Assembly (NCBI RefSeq): GCF_000424305.1
Contig: NZ_AUJQ01000008.1
Location: forward strand, 1 to 64,000
Length of the DNA: 64,000 bases
From: Pseudobutyrivibrio ruminis AD2017
GTDB taxonomy: Bacteria; Bacillota; Clostridia; Lachnospirales; Lachnospiraceae
Direction: 5' to 3'
Shown here piece after piece: positions 54,983 through 63,112 of this stretch (position 1 is the first letter of the stretch; each line of letters opens with the position of its first letter). Both the position numbers and the translations under genes were made by a program. Under the pieces are notes generated by a model. The model ran no database searches, was not told the DNA's origin, and saw nothing but the letters and a program-made list of their open reading frames with translations.

Positions 54983-56353
54983 CTACATACTGATAACTCC
55001 AAACACGTTAAGTATAGCACTAACCAGGATAATGACAACAAATAGAGGGCAAAGGAACTTAATCATAAATGAGAAAACTCCCTTTCTCTTAAATGGATGG
55101 TCTTCCTGCTCAACCTCAGCTATAAGATTTTCAACTGTCATAAACTTTGTTATAAGAATACATGTAGCAATGGCTGCTATAGGCATCATTACAGAGTTTG
55201 TAAGGAAATCAAAGAAATCCAAAAACTGCATTCCGATGATTCTAACATTTGAAAGTGGTCCGTTGCCAAGTGATGAAAGGCTTCCAAGGACTACCATAAC
55301 CACTGCCATTACGTTTGTTCCAAACTTTCTGCTCCAGCCAAACTCATCTGAAAATGTGGAAACAGCACTTTCTGTAAGTGCGATAGCGCTAGTTACAGCT
55401 GCAAATAATACAAGTGCAAAAAACAGAATTCCGATGATTCTACCAAAGCCCATGCTTGCAAAAATCTTTGGCATTGTAATAAACATAAGGGATGGACCAG
55501 CGTTAAGTGCGCTCTGGTCTCCACCTGAAAAAGCAAATACAGCTGGGATAATCATAAGGCTGGCCATGATGGCGATTGCTGTATCAAAAATCTCTACCTG
55601 TTCTGTTGATTCTTCGATGCTGACTTCCTTTTTAACGTAAGAACCAAATGTAATAAGAATACCCATTGCAATAGAAAGGGAATAAAACATCTGTCCCATT
55701 GCTGTAACGATTGTCATGATTGAGAAATTCTTAAAATTAGGAATGAACAAATACTTCACTCCACTAAGTGCCCCTGGTCTTGTAACTGAATATACGCAGA
55801 TAACAAGTGCAAGCACAACAAGGATTGGCATTACAAACTTTGAAACACGCTCTATTCCATTTTCAACACCCATGTAAATTACAAGTAAAACAAGTATCGC
55901 AAATACGATAAACCAAAGCTCTGGTTCATAGGTATCAGTAATGAAATTAACAAAGAAGTTATCTTTTGCTACAACACTGGCATCACTTCTAAAATATTCA
56001 AATAAATACTTACAAACCCATCCACCGATAACCGAATAGTATGGAACAATCAAAATAGGGATAATGGCATTTATCCAGCCACCGATTTTCATAAGAAGTG
56101 AGTTATTACTAAGTTGATTAAAGGCTCCTACTGGGCTCTTTTGTGTATTCCTACCTATGGCTGTTTCTGCCACAATCATTGTATAACCAAATGTTAGCGC
56201 CAATATGATATATACAATAAGGAAGATTCCTCCTCCATATTTAGCACACAGATATGGGAATCTCCAAATATTTCCTAGGCCTACTGAGGCTCCCGCTGCT
56301 GATAAAACGAAGCCAATCTTTCCAGAAAAGCTTCCACGTTTAGCTTTCTTCAA
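54983..56353 (-). CDS. sodium-dependent transporter of the NSS/SNF family
   Basis: The 456-residue protein has eleven to twelve helices. It has the hallmark GFVLSAAGASVGLGNIWRFPYLCAKYGGG. A second conserved part (FFALVLFAAVTSAIALTESAVS) holds sodium-site residues. It probably imports an amino acid with sodium. The ORF runs to 56374, but GGAGGAG precedes a TTG at 56351-56353 by 7 bases. This TTG is the likely start, giving a protein beginning MKKAKRGSFSGK. Confidence 0.92.
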   Translation of the reverse strand: MKKAKRGSFSGKIGFVLSAAGASVGLGNIWRFPYLCAKYGGGIFLIVYIILALTFGYTMIVAETAIGRNTQKSPVGAFNQLSNNSLLMKIGGWINAIIPILIVPYYSVIGGWVCKYLFEYFRSDASVVAKDNFFVNFITDTYEPELWFIVFAILVLLVIYMGVENGIERVSKFVMPILVVLALVICVYSVTRPGALSGVKYLFIPNFKNFSIMTIVTAMGQMFYSLSIAMGILITFGSYVKKEVSIEESTEQVEIFDTAIAIMASLMIIPAVFAFSGGDQSALNAGPSLMFITMPKIFASMGFGRIIGILFFALVLFAAVTSAIALTESAVSTFSDEFGWSRKFGTNVMAVVMVVLGSLSSLGNGPLSNVRIIGMQFLDFFDFLTNSVMMPIAAIATCILITKFMTVENLIAEVEQEDHPFKRKGVFSFMIKFLCPLFVVIILVSAILNVFGVISM

Positions 56354-56419
56354 TTCTATACTCCTCCATAACACTTTAATACTTTAAGCTGCTAAATTGA
56401 TGCATTCATGTAGTATATC

Positions 56420-56455
56420 AAAAAAAAATGTATCTAGGAAGACTCTAGACACATT
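56420..56455 (-). terminator. terminator of the 57663-56460 two-gene unit
   Basis: An 11-bp stem (arms 56427-56437 and 56445-56455), fully paired on the minus strand with one G.U, followed by nine T. Confidence 0.85.
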
Positions 56456-56459
56456 TTTT

Positions 56460-56936
56460 TTACATTATTATGCATTTTATTCGATTCATTCGCTCATCCA
56501 GCTCGTGATATACAGGAGTAAGGGGCCACGGCAAAAGCTCTATATATTCCTTGTCACCTTCTTCAAGCTTTTGCAGGGTTTGTAGGAATTTCTCATCCTT
56601 CTTATATAGAAACTTTCCAAATTCGCATTTAACGTATTGCTTGTAGGAATTATCAACCGTCGTAACGACTCTTCTAAAGCTGATTCTACCAAAGCTGTCC
56701 TGCTCCTTTACGAAGGATGCTATATCTTGCGTTTGCTTTGGTTCCTCCAGACAGATTTTCCCTGTGTTTACAAAATGCTCCCACATATATCCTGCAATCT
56801 TTTCCCTGGGGATAGGATAATCCAAATTATCAGCTATCTGGGATATGGAATAGCCAAGGTCTGCAAGATGACGCACTGCCCCACCTGCCGCAGCATCATT
56901 TATGAAATTCGATAATGCCTTATTAAACTCTTTCAT
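56460..56936 (-). CDS. hypothetical protein, partner of the Cys-motif membrane protein
   Basis: The 158-residue soluble protein is not recognised. The N-terminus (NFINDAAAGGAVRHLADLGYSISQIADNLDYPIPREKIAGYMWEHFV) looks like a helix-turn-helix-type fold. The second half is charged and ends ERMNRIKCIIM. The start overlaps the last 14 bases of the membrane protein gene and has no good ribosome site, so translation is probably coupled. Confidence 0.75.
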   Translation of the reverse strand: MKEFNKALSNFINDAAAGGAVRHLADLGYSISQIADNLDYPIPREKIAGYMWEHFVNTGKICLEEPKQTQDIASFVKEQDSFGRISFRRVVTTVDNSYKQYVKCEFGKFLYKKDEKFLQTLQKLEEGDKEYIELLPWPLTPVYHELDERMNRIKCIIM

Positions 56937-57663
56937 TTTTATTTCTATTTTTTATAATACAAAGTTTTTCCTTACAATTTGAACACTGCAAATGTTTATT
57001 ACTTCCAAACCAAAAATTTTCAGGATGTTTTGCATAACCCACTTCCCATTTGATAAGTACGATAAGTGCTGTAAAAAACAAGCTCCAGGAAAAGAAATTT
57101 TTGATAAAAAGCATTGGGGTAAACATCATAAAATACCCCCAGTCGTAGATTCTGCAATTAATACAGCATTTATTATGCATCATAAGGGTTTGAAATGGAC
57201 AGAAAAACAGTATGCAAATATAATCGCTTAAGTAAAAGAACACAGTCAGCATCAGCATATCCGCTACAGTTATTATTTTAAACAGATATAACAGGGCAAA
57301 TACAGCATTAAAGCTAAGCCAAACCAACATCACAAACCATGCTTTTACATTCATCTGTTGAATGAATTCTAATAACTCCAGACGAGAATATCCTTCCACC
57401 TCTTCAAAGCCTTTTATATTTCCTTTGCGATATGCCATTGATAAATATTTATGTGGGATGATATGCTGTAGCATCATAATCATAAATATTGCCCATAATA
57501 CATGAAGAGGTCTGATTCCATATTCAGATATTCCAAATGTAAATTCATGTGTCATGAACTCTACAAGTACATCTTTATGTAAAATGTAAACTGAAAATAT
57601 AAACAGAAAAACTATCAGCCTAAATCCAAAATTTATAAGGGCCCTTTTCATCATTCTTGTCAT
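56923..57663 (-). CDS. membrane protein with cysteine pairs, function unknown
   Basis: The 246-residue protein has about five helices. Two cysteine clusters flank the last membrane segment: NKCCINCRIYDWG (about 166-178) and LQCSNCKEKLC near the C-terminus. They suggest metal binding or disulfide chemistry. Ribosome site GAGGTGAT. Translationally coupled to the next gene. Confidence 0.78.
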   Translation of the reverse strand: MTRMMKRALINFGFRLIVFLFIFSVYILHKDVLVEFMTHEFTFGISEYGIRPLHVLWAIFMIMMLQHIIPHKYLSMAYRKGNIKGFEEVEGYSRLELLEFIQQMNVKAWFVMLVWLSFNAVFALLYLFKIITVADMLMLTVFFYLSDYICILFFCPFQTLMMHNKCCINCRIYDWGYFMMFTPMLFIKNFFSWSLFFTALIVLIKWEVGYAKHPENFWFGSNKHLQCSNCKEKLCIIKNRNKNERV

Positions 57664-57793
57664 TACAAATCACCTCATGCATATTCTAATACATAAGTTT
57701 TAAGAATGTTTATTTTTCATAATCATTTAACAATATTCTAAAATATAGTAGTATAATTTCGTTTGATATATCTTTCTACCAAAGGAGAATACT

Positions 57794-58540
57794 ATGAAAT
57801 ACAAAAATTATATCTTTGATTTATACGGAACACTTATAGACATACATACTGACGAGAATGAAATGATGCTTTGGGAGTTTATGGTAGATTACCTTAAAGA
57901 ACATTTCGGTACTATTACAATTCCTGAAAAGCTTAAAGATGATTATATTAGAATTTGCGCGGAAGAAACTGATAAGCTTGCTGCAAAAAATGGCAGTTGC
58001 TACCCTGAAATTAAGATTGAATGGGTATGGCAACGATTAATTGGCTGTGATTGCAGTGATGATGAAATGCGTGCCCTTTGCGTAGCTTTTAGAGAGAAGT
58101 CCCGCAAGAAGCTTATTTGCTATAAGAACGTTCACAAGGTTCTATCTGAAATCAAATCATCTGGCAGCCATATTTATCTTCTTTCAAACGCACAGCGTCT
58201 TTTCACTGAAAAGGAACTGGATGATACAGGCCTCACTGAATATTTTGATGATATATTTATTTCTTCTGATATGGGAATAAAAAAGCCCGAGGCTGCCTTC
58301 ATTAATAGCTTAATGAAAAAGCATGGGCTCATAAAATCTGAAACTGTTATGGTTGGAAATGAAATCAAGGCTGACATCGGCTCTGCCATCGCTGTTGGTG
58401 TAGATGGCATCTATCTAAACACCTACCACCACACCCCTGAGGAGCTAGACGCTGATTTGGCTGCTTGCAACTATGATAATTCTAATATAGAGCTTACTAT
58501 CATTAATGATGGGGATGATTGCTTTAAATCGGTGATTTAA
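57794..58540 (+). CDS. HAD-superfamily hydrolase
   Basis: The 248-residue protein has motif I FDLYGTLI with nucleophile D9. Position 11 is Tyr instead of the usual second Asp, as in haloacid-dehalogenase-type members. Motif II is IYLLSNAQ, and motifs III/IV are KKPEAAF and MVGNEIKADIGSAIAVG. It is probably a phosphatase or dehalogenase for a small metabolite. It is one of only three plus-strand genes, with AAGGAG upstream. It converges on the AAC(3)-like gene. Confidence 0.88.
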   Translation: MKYKNYIFDLYGTLIDIHTDENEMMLWEFMVDYLKEHFGTITIPEKLKDDYIRICAEETDKLAAKNGSCYPEIKIEWVWQRLIGCDCSDDEMRALCVAFREKSRKKLICYKNVHKVLSEIKSSGSHIYLLSNAQRLFTEKELDDTGLTEYFDDIFISSDMGIKKPEAAFINSLMKKHGLIKSETVMVGNEIKADIGSAIAVGVDGIYLNTYHHTPEELDADLAACNYDNSNIELTIINDGDDCFKSVI

Positions 58541-58677
58541 TATCTCTTTTATACTACTATTTTGGCGCTGATATGCTGTACTATTCAGCTTCACTACTAT
58601 CTATTTGAGCTTTTTCTTACACAGATAGTAGTTGTTAATATATTCACTACTATCTAATTCAATTTATAGTGTATAGG
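58541..58677. repeat. convergent gap with ACTACTATCTA repeats
   Basis: TCACTACTATCTA occurs at 58591-58603 and 58644-58656, with the inverted AGATAGTAGT at 58623-58632 between them. The inverted copy pairs with either flank, giving two alternative hairpins. No T-tract follows. It may be a weak terminator or a binding site. Confidence 0.5.
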
Positions 58678-59460
58678 TTATTTTCTGTTACATTCTATCC
58701 ACGATACAGCAAAATCTACCAATTCACGTTGGTTCATCAGCTTTATGTCAGCATTGCCCACTTTTACCTTACATGTAGTACAGGCTACTTCAAATGCCCT
58801 TCCTATATCTTTGAAGTCCTCTCCATCAACATACAATGTTTCATAAGCTTTCCAGACACGAACACCATTCTCCATGACTGCACTGTGTTCAATGCAGGTA
58901 TGTTTGCTTGAGTATTCTGCACGCGCATCCGCTAAATGAATGGAAGTATTCTTATCATAATCAACTCCAATCAGTAAAACTTTCCCATCGAGTTTATAAA
59001 GCCTACCAATTGGTGATGAGTCGCCAAATATATTCGAAAGATCATGGTTCTCAGTTAAATACTTAGCATTCTTTCCCCAAGCCGCAACAGATCTAGCTGG
59101 ATGGTCACTCCTTAATGTTCCAGGCCATGAACGGAACATTTCGGCAACCGCACCCATAGTGTTTGTCGGAGTAATCGCCTTATCATATGCCGGCCAGTTT
59201 TCGCGTATTGTATCCCAGTCAGCCTCATCTGCATCCCAATGAACTCCTGTTTCCGGATCAAGGTTTTTCCATGACTGTGTAGGCATCATAATAGTTCCAT
59301 TCTGCCCCACAACATCAATCAAAGCTTCAATAATAGTCTGTGCACCACCACATACATATCCAATCTGTCCAAGTGATGTATGTACCATTACTGAATCACC
59401 ATTCTGGAGCCCAACGCTTTTTAATGCACTTACTATATCTGATTTAATGATAGTCTTCAT
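58678..59460 (-). CDS. aminoglycoside N3-acetyltransferase family protein
   Basis: The 260-residue protein of the Antibiotic_NAT family has VMVHTSLGQIGYVCGG (coenzyme A side), GTIMMPTQSW, SDHPARSVAAWG, and LLIGVDYDKNTSIHLADARA with the active-site His. It is full length. Many chromosomal members (YokD-like) do not confer resistance, so an aminoglycoside substrate is not assured. Ribosome site GGGGAGAG. The gene lies in an accessory stretch. Confidence 0.88.
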   Translation of the reverse strand: MKTIIKSDIVSALKSVGLQNGDSVMVHTSLGQIGYVCGGAQTIIEALIDVVGQNGTIMMPTQSWKNLDPETGVHWDADEADWDTIRENWPAYDKAITPTNTMGAVAEMFRSWPGTLRSDHPARSVAAWGKNAKYLTENHDLSNIFGDSSPIGRLYKLDGKVLLIGVDYDKNTSIHLADARAEYSSKHTCIEHSAVMENGVRVWKAYETLYVDGEDFKDIGRAFEVACTTCKVKVGNADIKLMNQRELVDFAVSWIECNRK

Positions 59461-59716
59461 AATACTCTCCCCTGTTAGACATTTTAAACTGAGATATTAT
59501 CTTACAACCAGCCGATTCTTGTCTTAAGAATTCGTTTTCTTAAGCTGTTGTCTAAATAATATATGTTTTCTTTTTCCTCATTTGCTACAATACAGCTATC
59601 ATCCTATCCATATTTTCGACAAAGAGCCTTGTTAAATGCATAATGCGATACTCTCAATAACAGCATATCCACGATTCCAATTATTGAATGTGGTCAGGCA
59701 CTTTGATTTCAAATTA
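59461..59716. other. intergenic, no recognisable gene
   Basis: About 255 bases. One short minus-strand reading frame (MLLLRVSHYAFNKALCRKYG) could be gene debris, but I do not recognise it. A small hairpin CTTAAGAA.../TTCTTAAG lies near 59525. Confidence 0.35.
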
Positions 59717-60949
59717 TCAATAATTCAAACAATAATCTAACTCCACATCCTTACCTATATGCTCAGGAGACCATGGGATATAATAATCTACAGGTACCCC
59801 TTTATGCGCAAGCCCTTTGCCATAATCAATTCTTTTGTCTCTAGACGTCGGATAAACAAATCTAAAATCATCAAAGGAAACCACATTACAATTTGAAAAA
59901 TCTGTAATTCCCATAGTAGGTCTTCCAACTAAAGTCACTTTAGGAGAACATGACATAACCTCTGCGAATGCATCCCCAGAAGAACCACAGCTTTCATCCG
60001 TAATAATCAATACCTTTTCAGGACCTTTTTTCCCTATAATTCCACTTGCAAATTCGTCATCGTCATCAAGAAATCCTTTGCCCATATTTTCAGTGTTATT
60101 TGCAATCATTGTATTTAACATTGCTGTCATTTCTTCTGGTATATCCCCAACCAAATATTTTTTTAGATTCTCGATTCGAGCTTTACAATTTCTAACAGAA
60201 TAATTAATTTCAATAGGATATTCTGGCTTATAATAGTCTGTAACGAATTCTCCTTCTGGAAAACAATACTCCAGGAGCGGTACAAATGCAGAATCTGCAC
60301 CTCCACCATTTCCACGGACATCCACAATAAGTTTTTTACATTTTTCCAGAATGCACTTACATTTGCTTAATAACTGATTTATCGCATCCAAATCAGCAAA
60401 ATCTGCAAATCTTAGATAAAGCGTATCATCATATTCTTCAAAAGAATAACATTCCGTCTCTGTCCCCTTTGTATTATGAATAATAGAAATATCTTCTTTT
60501 GAATCATCTGGATGAATAACAGTTAAAACGTTGTAAAACTTTAGCACTGCAGACCAAATTTTCCCTTCACGCTCCGCTATTTCCCCCATAAAAAATGTTT
60601 TTTCTCTTTGAAATAATTCTTTTATTGAAAAACCATCAATTGCAACTATTTTATCTCCCGAGACAAGCCCCGTATCTTTATTTGCCTTTATCACGTATAG
60701 TACATCGTCCTGCCTCATCACTGAAAAACCAATTTTTTCAAGACTGAAATCTGTAAATAAAAGATGTGCTTCTACACCAAAAGTAGCCAGATATTCCTGT
60801 ACCAGATGTAAAAAATCCTTTCGATCCATGTCATCAGATATCTGGCTTTCATATTCCTGAGAATTACCCGTTCCGTAATCTTTACAGGTTGCGGAATCTT
60901 CTCGCATAATTTCTACTATTTCTTTAAATATTTCTTTATTAGTCATCAT
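59717..60949 (-). CDS. S41-family peptidase, cytoplasmic form
   Basis: The 410-residue protein has a PDZ-like part (about 75-115, MRQDDVLYVIKANKDTGLVSGDKIVAIDG). The S41 core has KKLIVDVRGNGGGADSAF and the catalytic Ser region VLIITDESCGSSGDAFAEVM. There is no signal peptide, unlike exported Ctp proteases. Two ATGs are adjacent (60947-60949, 60944-60946). The GGAGGG site is 17 bases upstream of the first, an unusual distance. A seven-codon TTG frame between them ends with a stop overlapping this start. Confidence 0.8.
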   Translation of the reverse strand: MMTNKEIFKEIVEIMREDSATCKDYGTGNSQEYESQISDDMDRKDFLHLVQEYLATFGVEAHLLFTDFSLEKIGFSVMRQDDVLYVIKANKDTGLVSGDKIVAIDGFSIKELFQREKTFFMGEIAEREGKIWSAVLKFYNVLTVIHPDDSKEDISIIHNTKGTETECYSFEEYDDTLYLRFADFADLDAINQLLSKCKCILEKCKKLIVDVRGNGGGADSAFVPLLEYCFPEGEFVTDYYKPEYPIEINYSVRNCKARIENLKKYLVGDIPEEMTAMLNTMIANNTENMGKGFLDDDDEFASGIIGKKGPEKVLIITDESCGSSGDAFAEVMSCSPKVTLVGRPTMGITDFSNCNVVSFDDFRFVYPTSRDKRIDYGKGLAHKGVPVDYYIPWSPEHIGKDVELDYCLNY

Positions 60950-61619
60950 TTACTATGTTCAATTTTCCCTCCAATTAATTTGCATACCCAATTTACTTTA
61001 TAACCTGCAATTTATAAATGCTGCATCCATCCCAATTCTTGCTCTGTAACATCCGCTTGATCTGAGCAATATTCCAAGAAATCTTCATACCCATGCATCG
61101 ATGATTTATAATCCTTAGCATGATAATAATTATAGTTTACGGGAATAAGTATAGTCTCCGCCCTTTTGGAGTTCCTGTGTCCGAATAAGCATCTCTGGAA
61201 TATCTTTATTCATACAAAAGACTCCTACAAACTTGGATTCTATCAAGTTCTTTATTCATTTTAGAGGTTTACAATGGTAATTCACCATTGTTTACGGCAA
61301 TATCATGAGTTCTCCACATTTTTTCCGTAGACGCCTTACAAAAAAATCGCATAGTGTGTATTATCTTAGTCTTATAATGCACATCCTTCATAAAATGAGT
61401 ATCATATATCAAATCATACACACCAGATGCCTGAAATGCTAGTAAATTCCTACGGAAAAACAAGCTTATCTATAAGTTTTTACCGTAATACACTAATAAT
61501 TCTTAAATACAGTTTATGCGTTATGCCACAACTACCTTTTTTAGATAGATTTCATAGTGTCAAGTTGCCACTTCTACAAAAAAGCCTGGCAAGTTTAACG
61601 TTGCCGCTGTCTTTTAACA
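60950..61619. other. gene-debris region between S41 peptidase and TauE-like genes
   Basis: About 670 bases without an intact recognised gene. It contains the frameshifted small gene at 61012-61213. A minus-strand TTG-started frame of 64 codons (61269-61463) has no ribosome site. ACAATGG / CCATTGT (about 61273-61293) forms a hairpin. It looks like a scar of past insertion and decay. Confidence 0.5.
61012..61213 (-). pseudogene. frameshifted small protein gene
   Basis: From an ATG at 61211-61213 the frame reads MNKDIPEMLIRTQELQKGG and stops soon after. Shifting by one base near AAAAGGGCGGAG continues as ETILIPVNYNYYHAKDYKSSMHGYEDF to a stop at 61012-61014. The total of 202 bases is one more than a multiple of three, consistent with a single-base insertion in a 66-to-67-residue protein. 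Family not recognised. Confidence 0.5.
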
Positions 61620-62336
61620 CTATAAATTCATTCCAACTAAAAATACCCCTGATATTACCAAAAGAACTATAACAATCTTTTTTACAATTCTTTCATCCAA
61701 GATTTTTGAACTCTCCATTCCAGCAAACAATCCAATAATCATGAACGGAATAAGGATTACTGTTTGTTTCAATGAATTAAGCGTAAATACTCCAAGCAAA
61801 TAATATGTAAAGATTCTTACAGTATTTTCAACAATAAAAACCGCGCTTATATTGGCTTTAAATTCATCCGTTGAATTAGTCACTCGCCCAACATAGGCAG
61901 CAAGCAACGCTCCTATCCCAAACAGGCCACATAATATACCAGACAGTACGCCAATGATACCTAGTAAAAGATTAGAATCCTTTGCATTTGTACGTTGATA
62001 TTCTCTAAAAAACATTTCAACAGCTATAAGAATAACAACGATTCCAAAGAACACTTTTAAATGCCTAACATCAACACTCTTTAGAAGGATTGCTCCAGGA
62101 ATACTACCACCCAAAACCAACAATGCTAAAGGAATATAGACTTTTCTCTCAAGCTTATTACGATTCTTCCAAGTCAATATTAGATTTGTCGGATACCCAA
62201 GTAATAATTCCACTGGCGATATATTAACGTTTGCCACTCCAAATCCTAAAATAGATGTAAAGACTAATGTATTTGCAAAACCACAAAGTCCCTTTATAAA
62301 AAACGCACACAGCGTGGCAATTATCCACAAAATCAA
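61620..62336 (-). CDS. TauE/SafE-family membrane permease
   Basis: The 238-residue protein has about eight helices in two halves. The family pattern is visible: FFIKGLCGFANTLVF, PVELLLGYPTNLI and GIIGVLSGILCGLFGIGALLAAYV. It probably exports a sulfur-containing or other organic anion. The start is a TTG with AAGGGGG 8 bases upstream. Confidence 0.85.
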   Translation of the reverse strand: MILWIIATLCAFFIKGLCGFANTLVFTSILGFGVANVNISPVELLLGYPTNLILTWKNRNKLERKVYIPLALLVLGGSIPGAILLKSVDVRHLKVFFGIVVILIAVEMFFREYQRTNAKDSNLLLGIIGVLSGILCGLFGIGALLAAYVGRVTNSTDEFKANISAVFIVENTVRIFTYYLLGVFTLNSLKQTVILIPFMIIGLFAGMESSKILDERIVKKIVIVLLVISGVFLVGMNL

Positions 62337-62408
62337 GCAATAATCCCCCTTATAAATCCAAGCTTATCATGTGTTTTCAAGTCGTGCCCCATCGTCATTT
62401 CTACTTGG

Positions 62409-62516
62409 TTATCGCTTTAACTTTTTAATGAAATTTACAATCAGTATTATTATCCCAATCCACAGTACAATATTTCCGACTGTCCATAGAACATTTACTA
62501 AATTTAAATTTATCAC
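62409..62516 (-). CDS. 35-residue single-helix membrane protein
   Basis: A GTG at 62514-62516 has GAGGTG six bases upstream, inside the end of the preceding gene. The frame gives one hydrophobic helix (about VLWTVGNIVLWIGIIILIV) and a basic end IKKLKR before TAA. It overlaps the ribosome-site region of the FlaR-like stop, indicating coupled translation. Confidence 0.55.
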   Translation of the reverse strand: MINLNLVNVLWTVGNIVLWIGIIILIVNFIKKLKR

Positions 62517-62519
62517 TAT

Positions 62520-63017
62520 TTACACCTCTGGTTGTCCTTCTGCAATCCACTTTTCTGCTTCTTCTCTATTAAAAAATGTAATTACATTCTTATCTGGATA
62601 TTTGGAAAATAGTTCCATCAACTTTGGTTTGTTCTTATGCTCGTAGTTCTGAACCAGTTCTACAAGTTCTGGATCAAGCTCGCTTTCTGTCCATGGCATA
62701 TCAGGACGCTCCTGACCTACTCTTCCGATAATTCCATCCATGCAAACATTTTCTCCATAATCCAGGAAAAAGATGGTATCGCAAGCTTTAATACGGTTTT
62801 CATATGTTCTGCTGTAATCACCATCTATAATCCAAGTGTCACGCTTCACAACATCAGCAAGACTCGCATCAAACTCGTCTCTTGAAATATGTGTCCTGTC
62901 AGCATTCCACCAAATATTATCAAGATGATATAAAGGAAGCTTAGTCTTCTTCTGAAGTTTTATGGAGAATGTACTTTTCCCGCTGCCGGAGCAGCCTAAA
63001 ACTAATACTTTCTTCAT
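62520..63017 (-). CDS. FlaR/adenylate kinase-like P-loop protein
   Basis: The 165-residue protein has Walker A LGCSGSGKST at 7-16. LPLYHLDNIWWNADRTHISRDEF, DTWIIDGDYSRTYENRI and FFLDYG are typical of the group annotated as DNA topology modulation or FlaR. A nucleotide kinase role is likely. The ORF extends to 63089, but GGAGG lies 5 bases before the ATG at 63015-63017. A small membrane protein is coupled behind it. Confidence 0.85.
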   Translation of the reverse strand: MKKVLVLGCSGSGKSTFSIKLQKKTKLPLYHLDNIWWNADRTHISRDEFDASLADVVKRDTWIIDGDYSRTYENRIKACDTIFFLDYGENVCMDGIIGRVGQERPDMPWTESELDPELVELVQNYEHKNKPKLMELFSKYPDKNVITFFNREEAEKWIAEGQPEV

Positions 63018-63112
63018 TCTATCCTCCTTTATGAATTGTAAATTTGATAGTATCAAGGTCCTATTATACCAAATATACTTTTTCCACAAAAGTACTATAG
63101 TGTCCTTTCTTC

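Noticed and set aside
58678-59460. Acquired aminoglycoside-resistance gene
   Set aside because: Family matches AAC(3), but many chromosomal members have no resistance role and no transposon flanks it.
61269-61463. 64-codon minus-strand ORF as a gene
   Set aside because: TTG start with no ribosome site, unfamiliar sequence and debris context.
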